DNA from: Pistricoccus aurantiacus | GTDB lineage: Bacteria; Pseudomonadota; Gammaproteobacteria; Pseudomonadales; Halomonadaceae | Reading direction: 5' to 3' (one strand) | NCBI RefSeq assembly: GCF_042682565.1 | Contig: NZ_JBHUIC010000004.1 | Length of the DNA: 64,000 nt | In this document: positions 63,336 to 64,000 of the stretch, piece after piece | Layout of the letters: each line of letters starts with the position of its first letter | Numbering within the stretch: position 1 is the first letter of the stretch | The notes under the pieces: model-generated | What the model was told of the DNA's origin: nothing | Databases searched by the model: none | What the model saw: the letters and a program-made list of their open reading frames with translations, nothing else | Position numbers and translations under genes: made by a program

Positions 63336-64000
63336 TCAGGTTCTTGAAAAGAACAGTCCGGGCCATTGTGCCAGCGCCGCGTCCACTTCCGTTGCCAAGG
63401 GAATGCTCGGGGCGGCGCCGGTGCGCTGTACGCTCAGGGCGGCGGCGACGCTCGCCCGTTGCAAGGAACTCTCGATATCGCCTCCGGCTTGTCTGTCCGC
63501 CATAAAGTAGCCGATAAAGGTATCCCCGGCGGCGGTGGTATCCACCACTTGGACAGAATGCGCCGGTAGGCACAAGCGATGTTCCCGATAGTGATGGCAC
63601 ACCCCATCCACGCCAAGGGTCAACACCAGTTCCGTTTCCGGCAGGCGCTTTGCCAGCCTGTCGAGCAGGGCGTCGGCGTCGCTGTCCCAAGGCAGACCCG
63701 TCAGACTCGCTGCCTCGCCGCGATTGATGAACAGCAGTCGGCAGTGCTCCAGCGGCAAATCTTGTACCTTGGCATCCATCGGCGCCGGATTGAAGGCGAC
63801 CTGTAGCCCGCGAGCCGCCGCCTTGCGCAGAGCGCTATCCAGGCCGTTGCATTCGTTCTGCAGCACCAGCCAGCCGCCGGGCTGTGCATTCTCGATCAGT
63901 GAGCCTAGCGTCGCTTCGTTGAAGCCGTGATTGGCGCCGGGAAAGAGAATGATCGCGTTCTCGCCCTGGTCGTCCACCTGAATCAGCGCATGGCCGCTGG
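63336..64000 (-). CDS. Ribokinase, N-terminal part outside window
   Basis: The last 221 codons of a PfkB-family ribokinase; the 5' end is beyond the right edge. The visible part begins SGHALIQVDDQGENAIILFPG and includes NPAPMDAKVQDLP, then DTTAAGDTFIGYFMADR with the catalytic aspartate of the GAGD-type motif (here AAGD). Ribokinase phosphorylates ribose for the pentose phosphate pathway. It probably shares a transcript with the nucleoside hydrolase gene downstream. Confidence 0.9.
   Translation of the reverse strand, partial: SGHALIQVDDQGENAIILFPGANHGFNEATLGSLIENAQPGGWLVLQNECNGLDSALRKAAARGLQVAFNPAPMDAKVQDLPLEHCRLLFINRGEAASLTGLPWDSDADALLDRLAKRLPETELVLTLGVDGVCHHYREHRLCLPAHSVQVVDTTAAGDTFIGYFMADRQAGGDIESSLQRASVAAALSVQRTGAAPSIPLATEVDAALAQWPGLFFSRT

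Overview
The window looks like a stretch of chromosome from a moderately GC-rich, aerobic gammaproteobacterium, most likely a Halomonadaceae-type (Halomonas-like) organism. This is inferred from the thrS-infC-rpmI-rplT-pheS-pheT-ihfA order, a pseudomonad-style caa3 oxidase cluster, a RegB/RegA redox system, and single-copy genes typical of marine or halophilic gammaproteobacteria. No prophage, insertion sequence, CRISPR array or integron was recognised. Coding density is high and most of the window is core genome.

Layout. 1-4.8 kb: AEC and SulP transporters, RarD, an omega-amidase-type nitrilase and rsuA. 4.9-7.7 kb: an outer-membrane barrel protein, pyrC coupled to an unknown membrane protein, and tRNA-Pro(GGG). 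7.9-9 kb: an LrgA/LrgB pair. 9.1-17 kb: the cytochrome c oxidase cluster (coxB with a fused cytochrome c domain, coxA, ctaG, coxC, a DUF2909 gene, SURF1, a CxxxC membrane protein, ctaA, ctaB). 17-18.7 kb: DUF2489 protein and an OmpA-type lipoprotein. 18.8-25.9 kb: translation block ending in ihfA. 26-29 kb: DUF2788 protein, MioC-like flavodoxin, ppnN, YfcL-like protein. 29-36.4 kb: a LysR regulator and the glycine cleavage genes gcvP, gcvH and gcvT, with an AGCS symporter between gcvH and gcvT. 36.5-39 kb: a minus-strand operon of acyltransferase, LysM/degenerate LytM lipoprotein and alkB. 39.2-42 kb: CoA-transferase pair, DUF1338-like protein, grxA. 42.2-45.4 kb: inositol-phosphatase family protein, HybE-like protein and the RegA/RegB pair. 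45.6-52.1 kb: prfC, mscL, TatD-type nuclease, ygfZ, an HMA-like small protein, uvrB. 52.1-64 kb: FMN glutamate-synthase-like protein, class I fumarase, cardiolipin synthase, HypT-like regulator, nadM-Nudix, BrkB-family protein, leucine-type dehydrogenase, glutathione transferase, acylphosphatase, nucleoside hydrolase and a truncated ribokinase.

How the parts fit. The oxidase cluster holds three structural subunits and most assembly factors (CtaG copper, SURF1, CtaA and CtaB haem A), and RegB/RegA-type pairs often control such oxidases. Glycine cleavage, YgfZ and the AGCS symporter share one-carbon and glycine metabolism. Nucleoside hydrolase with ribokinase forms a ribose salvage pair.

The most unusual items are: an AT-rich repeat in three copies, each just 3' of a plus-strand gene; an MscL channel with a C-terminal zinc-ribbon tail; two consensus DnaA boxes facing each other far from any replication gene; an orphan HybE-like protein beside the redox regulators; an HMA-like protein lacking its metal-binding cysteines, followed by a 32-codon ORF and a repeat copy; and three convergent gene pairs whose stop codons overlap on opposite strands.
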